Positions 1-11,052 of a stretch of DNA of 64,000 nucleotides are shown in pieces. Below the pieces are notes generated by a model that made no database searches, was not told the DNA's origin, and was given only the letters and a program-made list of their open reading frames with translations. Numbering within the stretch: position 1 is the stretch's first letter; each line of letters opens with the position of its first letter. The stretch is from Balanoglossus misakiensis (Eukaryota > Hemichordata), in contig CM082576.2 in assembly GCA_040954595.2 (NCBI GenBank), forward strand, positions 11,842,001 through 11,906,000, read 5' to 3'. Position numbers and translations under genes: made by a program.

Positions 1-55
1 AGTTCCTCTGCTGATTGTTGTTAACAAGGACAAGACAAAATCTAACCTGCGCAAC

Positions 56-1619
56 ATGGGCGCCATTTTGAGGCTGGTCCTGTCGTCCGTTCTGGTATCA
101 CTGTTCGCGGAAGGTAGGTTAACTTCACGGACAGAGAGAGTGGCAACTCATTTTGATGCTTTGATTTATCTGCAGAGAAAAAAAACTCGACTTAGATGCA
201 AAACGTTTGTGTTTTCCCCCACTTCCCCATTTTACTTTCACTATGTTCGAACCTGCGTCACAGGTTCCACGGACTCAGTTCTGCGCAGTTCTGTTGTCGT
301 TTTATCATTGAGTTTTTTTCTTCTATAAACGGAAATCATCCGACAAAAGAACTGAAAGAGGTATTCACAGCTCGCCACTCGTTTTTATAGTTCTTCATAG
401 AACAAGGAAGTTAAGGAAAGCTTTCGGATTCGGTTGTATTTCAACAAACGTCCGTGACATCTCTCTGCCCTTATGTTTTCCACGTGTTCAAACTTATAGC
501 ATTTTCAAAGAAAAGTAGTAGAACACTTCATAAATTTCTTCAATACATATGATTCCAATATCCAACCGTATTTAAGGCTATGTACATTTTGACGGTTTTT
601 TCTTTCTGCAGGAGCACGAGGACTGCTGTGCACTTCAAATTCAGATTGTCCACGCCTTTACTTTGACGACGACGAACACTATTGCTGCGGTACTTCGTAT
701 TACAGCTACTGTTGCGATTTTACCAGTTATCTGTCAGATGCCTTTGACGACTACGACTATTATGAAGATACAGGGTGGGTTTCATTACACAGCTGTACCA
801 GTGTATCAATCAAGCACTAGATTATCCAACACGATATAAAGCCACACGGAGAAAATGTGTTAATAGATTTTAGTATACACATCTGCAAGTGAATGGAAAT
901 TTTGCTGCATTTGCAGTTTACAAAAACGTGAAAGTTTAGAAAAAACGTGATGACGGAGAAGAGAATGTGCTTCATTGTCACAGTAGGCGACAGATACTGG
1001 TTCATTCTGTAAAAGTTATAAAGTACATAAAAGGCTGGTGGCCTTAAGAGTTGAACCACAGACGGCACTAACTCCACTAATTATAGTTATCCATGTTTGT
1101 GCATCAACCACAGTTCCTGGGCGGTGGGAGCAATTGTGGGGATAATATTTGGTGTGATCGGTGCCGTCGTCCTGACCGTTGTCTGCATCGTTGTCTGTGT
1201 CTGCTGTGTCTGTAACAAGGGCCGTGGAAACACAACTACCACCGTGTACCGTAAGTAACAAATTGTTTGGGGGTATCAACCAGGCCTATACTTAGACGGG
1301 AAAACCGGCTCGTATTTTACCGTAAGAGGGGAGGGCCCAGGCCGCGCAAGCTGAACTGAGGACGGTCAAACAGACCCATGTCTCAGTTTGCCCCCGAAAA
1401 CCTATGCTTTGGTCGGGTTTTTAGATCTATCAATATGATTTCACTCCTCTTACAGACTTCTTTTTCTCTCACCTTTTTTGTACAGATTCCCAGGCCGCGC
1501 CGGTTGCCACGGTAGCAACAAGTCACACAACGACCACGGCTTCTCCCTACCCGACTCAGCCGCCACCCTATGTAAACTTCACCAACGATCAAAGCGGGCA
1601 AATTGCCACGAAATATTAG
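56..1619 (+). CDS. Shisa-like single-pass membrane protein, tandem copy 1
   Basis: Four exons, 56-113, 612-774, 1114-1250 and 1486-1619, join in frame with GT-AG introns to give 163 residues. The start is the first ATG and opens a hydrophobic signal peptide (residues 1 to about 19). A short cysteine-rich ectodomain follows: C26, C32, then YCCG (43-46) and YCC (52-54), the spacing typical of Shisa proteins. An Asp/Tyr-rich acidic stretch (about 62-73) leads to a transmembrane helix (about 76-100) ending in a run of cysteines that could be palmitoylated. The cytoplasmic tail is Thr/Pro-rich and carries PPPY at 145-148, a motif that binds WW domains in Shisa5/scotin-like proteins. Shisa members act in the ER or at the plasma membrane as adaptors that retain or modify receptors; which role applies here is unknown. 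The next gene is a tandem duplicate with the same exon phases. The family call is firm, the paralogue is not. Confidence 0.82.
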
Positions 1620-2177
1620 ACAGTGGTGCCCAGCTTTTCATAATTGTTGTATTGATATGCAAGCTAGGTTGTGTGTTGCATATGTTACGCTTGTAATTTC
1701 CATTTGTAACCTATGTATGTTTATATACACAACTTTGTTGGACTAAGTTACTCCCCTAACAATTCAGGAATCGGTTTTAAGATCACGCATTTCTCTAATT
1801 CTCTAATATGTAAGTCTAACAAAATGAACTATAATCTAGGATTATTTTCAGACATTACACAAGAATCCGTACATTTTTACAGTAAAAGACGACCAAAATC
1901 TGAAACTAATTTTGATTTTAGAAGAATGTTCTCTTGAAAAAATGTTCTATAAACAAAGTTGTATTGTTACCTTGTTTCAAACGACCGTGCCGATTTTTCG
2001 CAACTTAATAATTCCAATGCGGTTCAGATTCTGTGATTCAATCATAGTCTAGCTGTCAAAGATTGAAATGGGTTGATGTATGGATGAAGATTCGAACATA
2101 GCGTGGAAGCAGTTTATTTTCGACTTGCCGTGTTTTTTTTTTTCAATTTGACTTACCAGTAAACGAGGGATGTTTCA

Positions 2178-2183
2178 AATAAA
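2178..2183 (+). terminator. candidate poly(A) signal of Shisa-like copy 1
   Basis: This is an AATAAA hexamer about 560 bases after the stop codon of the first Shisa-like gene and before the second copy. The stretch 1620-2629 holds no other recognisable gene, so it would contain the 3' UTR of copy 1 and the promoter of copy 2. Confidence 0.45.
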
Positions 2184-2629
2184 CAAGATTGTCAAACAGT
2201 TTAGACGTGTCTGATCTTCTTCCACTTTATGGGCCTTTAGGCTATAGTACAAGGTAATGTACATGATATACGGCGAGAAACGATAAAGGTCGAAGCCCTA
2301 GCTTCTTTACTGAATAACATTGTACATTTGCTGTCGTTCCTTGATGTAGTGTTGTTTTGTGCCGTAGACATTTTCCTTCTACCTGACGGTTTCGTTTTAC
2401 TTTCTTACAATGCACATCTTTACCTTTAAAACCTACCGTAGCGAGGCTTGACCAAGTGTTTTTCGCCATAGCCTCGTTTTCGTGCGAAAGCTCAATGGAA
2501 TGTCGTTGCGTACGTCAATTGAGCCGGGCCCTTTATTGACCGAATTTATTCAGTCGGTGAATAACAAGGAGTGTGTCGCCACTGTCACTGTTTACATGTA
2601 AAAGCTGCGCGAACGTTTCCCCGAACAAC

Positions 2630-4425
2630 ATGGGCGCCATTTTGAGACTGCTCCTGCTAGCGGGCCTGGTTTTACTTCTCGCGCCAGGTAGGTTGGCACA
2701 AACCGTGAGAATGTAACAGAAGTTCGCCAATTCTTGAGGCAGAAGTCGCTAGGCTTCATGAACTGTCTGTTCCCACTTTATTCTGACCTCGCTCGTGCCG
2801 CAGCGGTCACTGTGGTGTGACCGTGAGGATATTAATGGCGTTGGGGGTCGGTTATGTTGTTTTTATTGCAATAGAAATACATATGAACAGCTTTTTGCGA
2901 AAGACGCACCCCGGTAAGATGTAATAAATGGCATTCTTCTTGTGGAAATACAGGAACCAAAATTCTGCTTTGTTTGATGCCGAAGTAGACTGAAACGCAT
3001 ATCAATAATGTGGCTGAAACGTGTAGAATCGCAGCAGGTGCAAATACTGAAACAAAAGACATATGTTGGCAGTATAGTACATATCAATCAATCAATTAAT
3101 CACTCAATCAATTTTATTTATAAAATATGCAATTGGACTTGTTTACTCCCCCTGCTATCTCATACAATGTTTTTGAATTTGGCGTTCTTCATGACAGCCG
3201 CGTTGCAATTACTAAATGGAAGTTACTATTGACAACCAATTCTGTCGACTACTATGAGACTGACCAGCAGCACAAATAGACTTCCTCCCATCCATAATTT
3301 CCTTCTACTCGTATTAAATAATTTTGCGGGTTCGCTTGACCGTTTTATCTTTTCTCTCTCTCTCCAGACGCACTGGGAATTTATTACTGCTCTTCCAATT
3401 CAGATTGCCCGGGGTTATTTGACCCGAGCGATGAGGACTACTGCTGTGGAAATTCCTTTTCTTCGTATTGTTGCGACTTCGGCACTTGGCTGGGAGACGC
3501 TTTCGACGACGACGATGATGACGACTGGTTTGATGATGACGACCGCCATGACATCGGGTCAGTACGGATCATTGATTGCAACGAAAATGTGTTCAACATT
3601 ATCTTACGGGCTTTACTGCCACTTATTTTTGTACATGGTGTGGTTACATCTAATACGTGTGTATTTGCGTTTGTGCTGAACGATTTTACTTTTGTATTTA
3701 TGTGGTGGTGGTGGTGGTGATGATGCGTGGTGGTGCTTGTCGATTTTGTTGATCTACCTATACCTTGAAGTCACAATCGTTGCCTAAGTATAGTGATACA
3801 TGCATAGTGAAAGTTATCTACACATACACCGTACATACACGACTTCACATACCAGTGACAGTATCAACGTTCAACTTGATATTAAAAGCTCTCTTTTATT
3901 TTTCTGTCTTTTGATTCTCAACAGTTCCCTCGCAGTAGGCATTATCGTGGCCATAATTTTCGGCGTGGTCGCTTTCATCACCCTGGTCGTTGTCTGCATC
4001 GTTGTCTGCGTCTGTTGCGTTGGCAACAGCGGTCGCCGTAGAAACACGACCACCAACGTGTACCGTAAGTAGAGATACGAGATAGACAAACCGCTTTGGT
4101 AGGGCAGGCTCAAGCAAACCAGATGTCATATTCCATACGCTCTCGGAACATGTGTTCATTTTCGTCTGTTATAATTATAATGTTGGATCTTAGATATTTA
4201 CATATTCTATATAATTGTTACATAGATTATTGTTCCCATTTTCCCCACACAGATTCCCAAGCCGCGCCGGTTGCCACGGTGGTAACCAGCAACACAGCGC
4301 CCTCTGGTGCTCCGTACTACCATACCCAGCCGCCACCGTATGTTAGCTACACCACCCAACCACAACCCTATGTGAATTACACCACCACCACTCAAGGTGG
4401 ACAAGTAACCATGATGAAATACTAG
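2630..4425 (+). CDS. Shisa-like single-pass membrane protein, tandem copy 2
   Basis: Exons 2630-2687, 3368-3557, 3925-4064 and 4253-4425 join in frame to 186 residues. Both copies begin with MGAILRL, and exon 1 is 58 bases in both. All three introns fall at matching codon phases, so this is a tandem duplicate of the upstream gene. The layout is a signal peptide (1-19), a Shisa cysteine ectodomain (C27, C33, YCCG 44-47, YCC 53-55), a strongly acidic juxtamembrane segment, a transmembrane helix (about 86-112) and a PPPY motif (156-159) followed by a second PQPYV repeat. The acidic segment contains seven consecutive Asp (66-72) and four more (75-78), far more acidic than copy 1. The tail is also longer, with the PPPYV/QPYVNY repetition. 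Family assignment is firm. Orthology to a particular vertebrate Shisa (4 or 5) is only a guess. Confidence 0.84.
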
Positions 4426-4875
4426 TAAACCCTTCCTCCGTCCACCAAAGCTTTACTTTTAGTACAGCTTCTTGCGAAACCGTGTTCCGGCCATGGCAAA
4501 CAGCGGCAGAGCAAAATGTGAAGAGGGATTCGGAGTAACTCTGTCCGTGTACTTCTGTCTTTTTAACACCAAACCTTTGTGAACCGAGCACGTTTTTCAA
4601 GTTCCGGAAGAGAACCTCCCATAGGGAGACCGACCAAGCCAACTTGACCATGACTAGTGCTGGATATGACCGTGACAAGACTTTCCTTGAGTTTGACCCA
4701 TCTTACTAGAACCTTGTCTGTATTCTTAAATATTTACGTGGGAATTTATCGATAATTCAGTGACACCCATAAACATGTAAAGATCTGTACATTTGTATAT
4801 GACCATGAATTTAAAGATATGATATTTTTTCTGATGTGTTCTCTTTTTGTACTTTGAACAATTAGATAGATGGTG

Positions 4876-4881
4876 AATAAA
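4876..4881 (+). terminator. candidate poly(A) signal of Shisa-like copy 2
   Basis: An AATAAA hexamer lies about 450 bases past the stop of the second Shisa-like gene, in an AT-rich stretch with no coding potential. The interval 4426-5186 otherwise contains only the poly-C tract at 4996-5018 and the presumed TATDN3 promoter. Confidence 0.5.
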
Positions 4882-4995
4882 TAAATCACGAAGTGTACTT
4901 ATAAACACACAAAATCGTCTCTTCTGGTAATATAGGCCTATGCTAAGTGTTTGCGAGGAAAAATATCGGTGACTATCGGAATTGATGTCTTGTTA

Positions 4996-5018
4996 CCCCC
5001 CCCCCCCCCCCCCCCCCC
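4996..5018. repeat. homopolymer run of 23 C
   Basis: An uninterrupted run of 23 cytosines lies about 170 bases upstream of the TATDN3 start codon. The complementary G strand could form a G-quadruplex. Run length from raw sequence may be unreliable. Confidence 0.9.
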
Positions 5019-5186
5019 GCAGCTAGCTTCATGAGTGTAGCGCCAGCAGCGTTAGAAAACGGCAGGGTCAAAGTTCATGTGTCAGCTGGGGTCATTTTCA
5101 GCTGCAGCTGTGTTTACATGACTGACGATCAGAGTATAGGGGCAACTCCATCCAATCTTTCTGTGTAGTTTTTCCTCAAGGGTGCG

Positions 5187-7828
5187 ATGGCGGAGCTCGT
5201 CACAGATTGTAGTAAAGTAGACGGCTTCATCGACGCGCATTGTCACATAGCTGCGAAAGAATTCGACTCGGTGAGCAAATGCCAATAGTTCAGTTCAGCC
5301 GATCAACCCTGACTTATCTAAGGAAAGAAACGCTATACAGTATACTGTTATTTTGCTATACTTTTGTAGAATGTCGGTTATACTCGGCTACGACATTTAT
5401 TTAGGTCTGTATTATAGACTGAGAACAACCGTAGACACTATGGAACAACCCACTACAACCAAAAGGCGAATGTTTATACATCTTTTACTTTCACCTTTTT
5501 AGGATCTTGATGCAGTGATTCAAAGGGCCAAAGAGGTAACTAATAGTACCCCTAAACTTCTCTGGTTTTTTTTTTCAACACGAAAACAAACGTTTGCTGA
5601 TTTTGTGTGGTTACTACGACTTTATCCTCTGTCGACATGTATGTTCTTCTACATTAGCTAGTTCAGCATAAGTACATATTTCCATTACCTGTCAGATGAT
5701 TTCATAATTTAGAATACACTGCAGCAGTTGTTGAAATTTCTTTGACTAATGTTTCTGTTTGAGTGTAGAACAGAGTTAGCGGGATAGTTGCAGTCGCTGA
5801 ATTCATAGAAGATTTTGAGAAGATCATCGAACTGTCCGAGAGGTACCCTGGTTTTATTTTCCCATCCCTGGGACTGCATCCAGTACAGGTGAGTGGTGAC
5901 ATCTTTCTTGGTGAAAGATCTCTCATGGTTTGTAACTTGTAACTGTTTGTTGCGATTTCAAGACAAGGCTATTCTGATATTGTCTGTGATTGGCCAGGGT
6001 GAACCATGTGATGACGGAAGGTCGGGAGCAAAGCTGGCACAGCTGGACGAAGCTCTGCCAATCATTGAGAAGTACGCGGAGAGACTTGTTGCTATTGGGG
6101 AGGTATGTGAGTTTTGATACGAACTCTCAACGAGTCTCATAGATGTAACTCTACAGCATGGTATTGAATATTTGTGCAACGTTGAACTTTATCTGAAAAT
6201 TCGACTGCAAATGCCATGTGGGGTTGTAACAGCATTGGATATTTCTAATGAGATGATTAGAACTACCGGTAAATGTATTTGTAACTGCTGTATTCTAGCT
6301 GAGAGTAATGCATTATACATGTATTTGAAAGTACCAGTATAACTTCGCAGTGTTGTTAGCTAGCCCTTCCTACTTTGAAATCATGTGATTACCATTTGAT
6401 CAGATCGGATTGGACTTCACTCCTTGGTATGTAAAGTCAGCCAAAGATAAGGCAGAGCAAAGGGAAGTTTTCAGAAGACAAATCGAGCTCGCAAAAAGAC
6501 TGGGCTTGCCAGTGTGAGTATATCCTCTACTGAAAGTCAATCCAGGGATTTTTGACACAATAAACAGAGCGCCGCTTTAAGACACAATCACCTGCAATGA
6601 CAGGATTAGGATTTGAAATACCTATTAATGATTGTCTTTCGCAGAAATGTACACTCAAGGTCAGCTGGGAGACCGGTTATCAATTTCCTCAAAGAAAATG
6701 GTAAGATATTATTTTCTGGTTGTGTTGACCACAAAGGTAAATTTCAAATGGGCTGGTGTTTTACTGGTGGCTGTCCTTTATTCAAATATCTATCCTCTGT
6801 ATAGGTTGAGCATAGCAGACTTTGGTGGTGTAAAAAACCCCATGCTTTGCTTTATACACTGCAGGTATGACTTATATTTTCTTGGTTTCCAGGTGCTGAG
6901 AAGGTGTTGCTGCACGCGTTTGACGGTAAAGTGTCTGTTGCCAAGCAGGGAGTGGAGTCTGGTTATTATTTCTCCGTGCCGCCATCAATAGTGAGAAGTG
7001 AACAGGTGAGCTTGCTGTTGTCAACTGCTGGTGTTATTGTCCATGTGAACATGTTTGGACTCGTAGTGTTAAATATGTGTTAGGATATCTGTATGATAAA
7101 TTCAGGAAATACTACTAGACAGTGAAAACAGAATCTTTAGAACAAATGCAGATATTGCCTTTAAATATCTAAATAAATTCTGTCCAAACAATAGCTTGTT
7201 GAAACAAAAACATCTGAGAAGTTGACCTGTTGGGGGCGCTGGTGGGAATTAAGGCAAATAGCCACCACTGACTAGTGGACAAAGTACAGCATACTACTGT
7301 TTTATAAGCCCTAGTAACAGCAAACAGTATTTTTTTCGCCTCAAAATGAATTTTCTTGTTTACATTACCGTTTTCCACCTAGAAACAAAGATTAGTGGAG
7401 GCTATCCCATTGGATCATCTCTTACTGGAGACTGACTCGCCAGCGCTGGGTCCAGAAAAACAGGTCAGTAAAAAAGAACCGTGTTCTGCAAATATGTTCC
7501 ATACAAAACAACAAACATACTTTCATACTTTCAGGCATGAGGTGTCTGGACTCCAAATTACGTAACTTAGTGATGCATGGAACCAATTTTGAATGACCAC
7601 TTTCAAAGATTTGTCAGAAATAGTTCACAGTCATTTCCAAATAACACTGACTATTTTCTACAACATTCTGTTCCGTTCCATCAGGAAAGAAACGAACCGA
7701 TGAACATCAAGATCTCGTGTGAAATGGTTGCCAAGATAAAAGGAGTTTCTATGGAAACCGTGATGCAGAAAACAACTCAAAATGCCCTGAAAATTTTTCC
7801 TCAAATTCAGAAATATTTAAAGAGGTGA
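5187..7828 (+). CDS. TATDN3: TatD DNase domain-containing protein 3, metal-dependent hydrolase
   Basis: Nine exons (5187-5270, 5503-5535, 5769-5888, 5998-6102, 6404-6513, 6645-6700, 6893-7005, 7383-7463, 7685-7828) join in frame to 281 residues, close to the family's usual size. The TatD metal site is complete: H18 and H20 in DAHCH, E114 in GEIGLDF, H154 in VNVHSR, H177 in LHAFDG and D225 in LETDSP. GLHPVQ (74-79) is another family signature. TatD enzymes are TIM-barrel hydrolases that bind two metals and have 3'-5' exonuclease or endonuclease activity; the natural substrate of TATDN3 is not established by the sequence. No signal peptide is seen, so the protein should be soluble. The ATG lies directly ahead of the conserved first beta strand and no upstream in-frame alternative is evident. 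The gene follows the Shisa-like pair on the same strand but has its own upstream region. ATTAAA at 7866-7871 could be its poly(A) signal. Confidence 0.93.
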
Positions 7829-8430
7829 TAATGTCATATCACTGGACAAGGAGTTTATTTCAACAATTAAAGTTGTTTTAAATAATCGTTGATTATCAGT
7901 TTTTATTGACCATTGAACCCCAAATCTTTGCAAAGTTCAGTGAACCTTGCATTCGTATCATAATGAAATTAAAGTTACCACCCTCTGTGTACGTGAACAT
8001 GACTCACTATATTCAGAGAATGAAAAAGAAAATTAAAGTTGTGTCATAACATTTAGCCACCCCAGGTGGCATCAAGTAATATTAGTTTTAGTTTCATTAA
8101 TTACACTCACAGTAAATATTCTTTTTTCCAAATTCAAGATTTTTATTTCAGTCTCAAAACAATCACTCAGTTATCAAATAAAACATATTGCAAACCACAT
8201 CTGCATGCTGGCAGTAAAACATCACACACAAAACACACTCTATAGTGAAACAACATGGCAGTCACTTCCTCTCGTATCAGCTCTGAGAGGAAGTGTGCAC
8301 TAAAATATTAATCACGTTTCTAACAACCGATTCCCTAGTAACAGTGTTATTAATAATCTAGCATCCTTTGATCGCCACTGAAGAGTGTAAACTAGATGTT
8401 CATTTCACCTCAGTGGTAATCAAGATATAT
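7829..8430. other. TATDN3 3' flank, no gene seen
   Basis: AT-rich sequence follows the TATDN3 stop. It holds poly(A)-type hexamers (ATTAAA at 7866-7871, AATAAA at 8177-8182) and no open frame with recognisable content. It ends at the TTAA target site of the palindromic element. Confidence 0.5.
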
Positions 8431-9063
8431 TTAAGCAATAAAACACCCCCAGCCATGGTATATCACGAGATTTTGACCAGTTCACGACATATACGCACGA
8501 GCGATAGCGAGTGCGTATATGGAGTTGAACTGGTCAAAATCGAGTGGTATACCATGGCTGGGGTGTTTTATTGCTATTTTATTATGCCAGTATATTGAAA
8601 CTTTGCATAAAACATTTTAAAAAGGCATTTTCTTTAACTATGATATATGACTGTGGTATATGGCTAATATATCACGGTCACGTGTCGTGTCTCGACCAAT
8701 CAAATAGCGTGATTTACATCATCAATATACTGGTATAATATAATAAAAATTATATTATACCAGTATATTGATGGTGTAAATCACGCTATTTGATTGGTCG
8801 AGACACGACACGTGACCGTGATATATTAGCCATATACCACAGTGATATATCATGGTAAAAGAAAGTGCCTTTTTAAAATGTTTTATGCAAAGTTTCAATA
8901 TACTGGCATGATATAATAGCAATAAAACACCCCCAGCCATGGTATACCACTCGATTTTGACCAGTTCAACTCCATATACGCACTCGCTATCGCTCGTGCG
9001 TATATGTCGTGAACTGGTCAAAATCTCGTGGTATACCATGGCTGGGGGTGTTTTATTGCTTAA
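8431..9063. mobile_element. palindromic TTAA-flanked non-autonomous element with nested terminal hairpins
   Basis: TTAA at 8431-8434 and 9060-9063 flanks a 625-bp body (8435-9059). The whole body is an inverted repeat centred near 8747. The two halves of about 312 bases differ at roughly ten positions by eye (about 97% identical). Both ends read GCAATAAAACACCCCCAGCC inward. Each end is itself a hairpin of about 140 bp (8435-8574 and 8919-9059), so the element is a palindrome made of palindromes. The middle of each half carries a CCAATCA box and a CACGTG core. A TTAA target duplication is typical of piggyBac and Kolobok transposases, but no transposase is present and the superfamily is not proven. 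Long open frames inside (for example 8755-9039 on the minus strand) are by-products of the symmetry and are not genes. Confidence 0.85.
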
Positions 9064-10552
9064 ACAAATTACATCATGAGAAGCCTTTTTTGGTGATTAC
9101 CATGGAGAATACTGCTGTTATAATGCTGCTTTTACATATACTACAAAGAAAGCTGTTGTTTTTAATACTGATATTGGGTATACAGTAAATAAAATATTTG
9201 GACGGAATATGATATAATAAGCACAGTGTATTAAAGACCTGTATACTGTGAAAAAAACAGCTGTAGTGTAGAGTGATGTAAATTGGTGATGGCTTCTACA
9301 GTTGTGAAATATTCTTTGAATATCAATCTCTCCTTGATGCACATATATAAGCTAATTATAATACAGACAAGAAATGTTCATGATTTTGATATCAAAAGCT
9401 TCACAACACTTAAAAATATAAGCAGCCTGCACCGCTTTTCCAGCCTTGCATATGTAAATTAATCCCTTTTGAGAAAACCTTGTACAGTGACAATGTGCAG
9501 TCAAAATTACCTTTCAAAATATTCTACAATCTGTGTAAACTGTTGAACGCTCTTTATTGCATAAAATCTGTCATTATAATAGTGCCTGGCGCGCAGTCAG
9601 TGAAAATGTTCATTTGGTGGACGGCTTTTCTGATAACAAGTCTCAATAATCATGGCAGTATGATTGAAATTTCTAATGCCAAAAATGTCCTTATTTGAAT
9701 CAAAAATCGTAATTTTAAGCTACTGATAACCCCCCTTCCCATACAGCATCTTCAAGCAGACGTTACCATGGTGATAATATAGATTGCTTGGGTGTATTTT
9801 TCCGCTTGTTTCTTCCCTGTCTCCCTCGTCATTTTTTTTAAAATCCGTTTTGGAGTTGCAGTTGAGCTGGAGATTTTTTCCCCAGTATCAATGAGTGTCC
9901 ATTCGTTCCTCCCTCACACAGACAGAATGGGAGTGTTTTATACATGTACGTCCAGAGACCTCTAGATAGCAAGATGGCTGTGATCTGTAATGGAGAATGG
10001 TGAATTATTTAATATGCGTACGTACATGTATTGGCTGTTGCGGAGTGCTCTGTACATGCCGACACTGAACGACACTCCTCGATGTCAAATGGGCCATACT
10101 TCACAGCCGTGTACGAAGTTATTTATTGCGTGTTTTAATAGCAGTGTGTACAAAAGCGCAAGATTCTTGTGGGATAAAAGGGTTTGAATGACGGGCTGTT
10201 GAAATTAAATTGCCCCGCTGATCTGAAAGAAATACCGAACGAATCCATGTCGCGACCTTTCGCATTGTACCACTAAGGGGGATTTTTACTGTGTTTGTCC
10301 AAAGGCTTACAGTCTAACTTCAATTACCAACCAGACGGCTATTATTGCGCTCAATGTTTACACCGCCCACATTCATACAATGGTGACAGGCGCATTAAAA
10401 AACGCAGGCGGCAGAATCCAACAGGTGGTAGTGGAAATTCTCCTTGTCACATTAAAATCTAACAAATATTGTAACTGTTTTTTTAAATTTCTTTTGGGGT
10501 TTGAAAGAATCTCATGTCGCTAGGGAAATAAGTGACCGTGGTAATATTGCTG
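9064..10552. other. intergenic, no gene seen
   Basis: AT-rich sequence with no recognisable coding exon on either strand. A minus-strand AATAAA (10122-10127 in + coordinates) lies about 430 bases beyond the stop of the small candidate gene at 10553-10883 and could be its poly(A) signal. Confidence 0.4.
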
Positions 10553-10883
10553 TCAAGGTGCGACAATCATTTTCGAACCTGTGAATTAAAAAAAGGGACC
10601 GCTGATCGAGATCGTTGCAATTTTTGTTAATTATGAAAACTATTAAATGCTTACATGATTTATTCGGAAAGTGACGTCTTTGAAGGTGAGTTGGCAGATC
10701 TGGCTGAAACGAGCACCGTGGTTCGCTCTCCTGTTTGTTGGCGTTGTCGAAGACGCGACTTTGGAAGGCGTCGGAGTCGTGTTTTCGCTCGGCTCGCAGC
10801 CACGCCTGTTTGCTGTTCCGTTCGACCGCACACCACGACTCCCTCTGCATATTCGTTTCGTACATCTCTCGTGAATTCGCCAT
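10553..10883 (-). CDS. candidate small two-exon gene, product unknown
   Basis: I do not recognise this protein. A minus-strand frame opens with ATG at 10883 in a locally GC- and CpG-rich patch and runs to a GTAAGC donor (exon 1 10655-10883). An acceptor preceded by a T-rich tract ending in CACAG follows only 76 bases on (exon 2 10553-10578), and the join gives a stop after 84 residues. The product is charged, polar and rich in Arg/Lys/Gln, with no signal peptide or membrane segment, and has a Trp-containing segment (SWCAVERNSKQAWLR, 16-30). An RFX-type X-box at 11040-11052, upstream of the start, suggests a ciliary gene, since small axonemal inner proteins often look like this. Another reading is a chance open frame in a CpG-rich patch. 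The plus-strand frames over the same DNA look less like a gene. Confidence 0.4.
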
Positions 10884-11039
10884 ATTTGTACACCTCCTTT
10901 CTTGAATGCCAAAATGGAACAGGAACAGCTATCAAAGATACGGCTTCCCCAACACACCTGTTCGACACGAACTTTATGTTCGAAGTTGTTATTAAAGTGA
11001 CTAGTCACTACGAACTTGTTTACTATAACCTGCGGCCAC

Positions 11040-11052
11040 GTCTCCTAGCAAC
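11040..11052. promoter_or_regulatory. X-box motif (RFX binding site)
   Basis: GTCTCCTAGCAAC fits the published ciliary X-box consensus RYYNYY-N(1-3)-RRNRAC at every position, with a one-base spacer. It lies 157 bases upstream of the candidate ATG at 10883 on the minus strand, within the usual distance for RFX-controlled cilia genes. The motif is degenerate, so a chance match is possible. Confidence 0.4.

Noticed and set aside
3062-3125. CAATCAATC tract followed by TTTTATTTATAAA in the Shisa copy 2 intron, as a retroelement tail
   Set aside because: The tail resembles 3' ends seen in some LINEs/SINEs, but no body of an element precedes it that I can recognise.
8368-9039. Open frames of 60-94 codons on both strands around 8368-9039
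   Set aside because: They are mirror translations produced by the palindromic element. The same peptide appears on both strands, with no splice or domain support.
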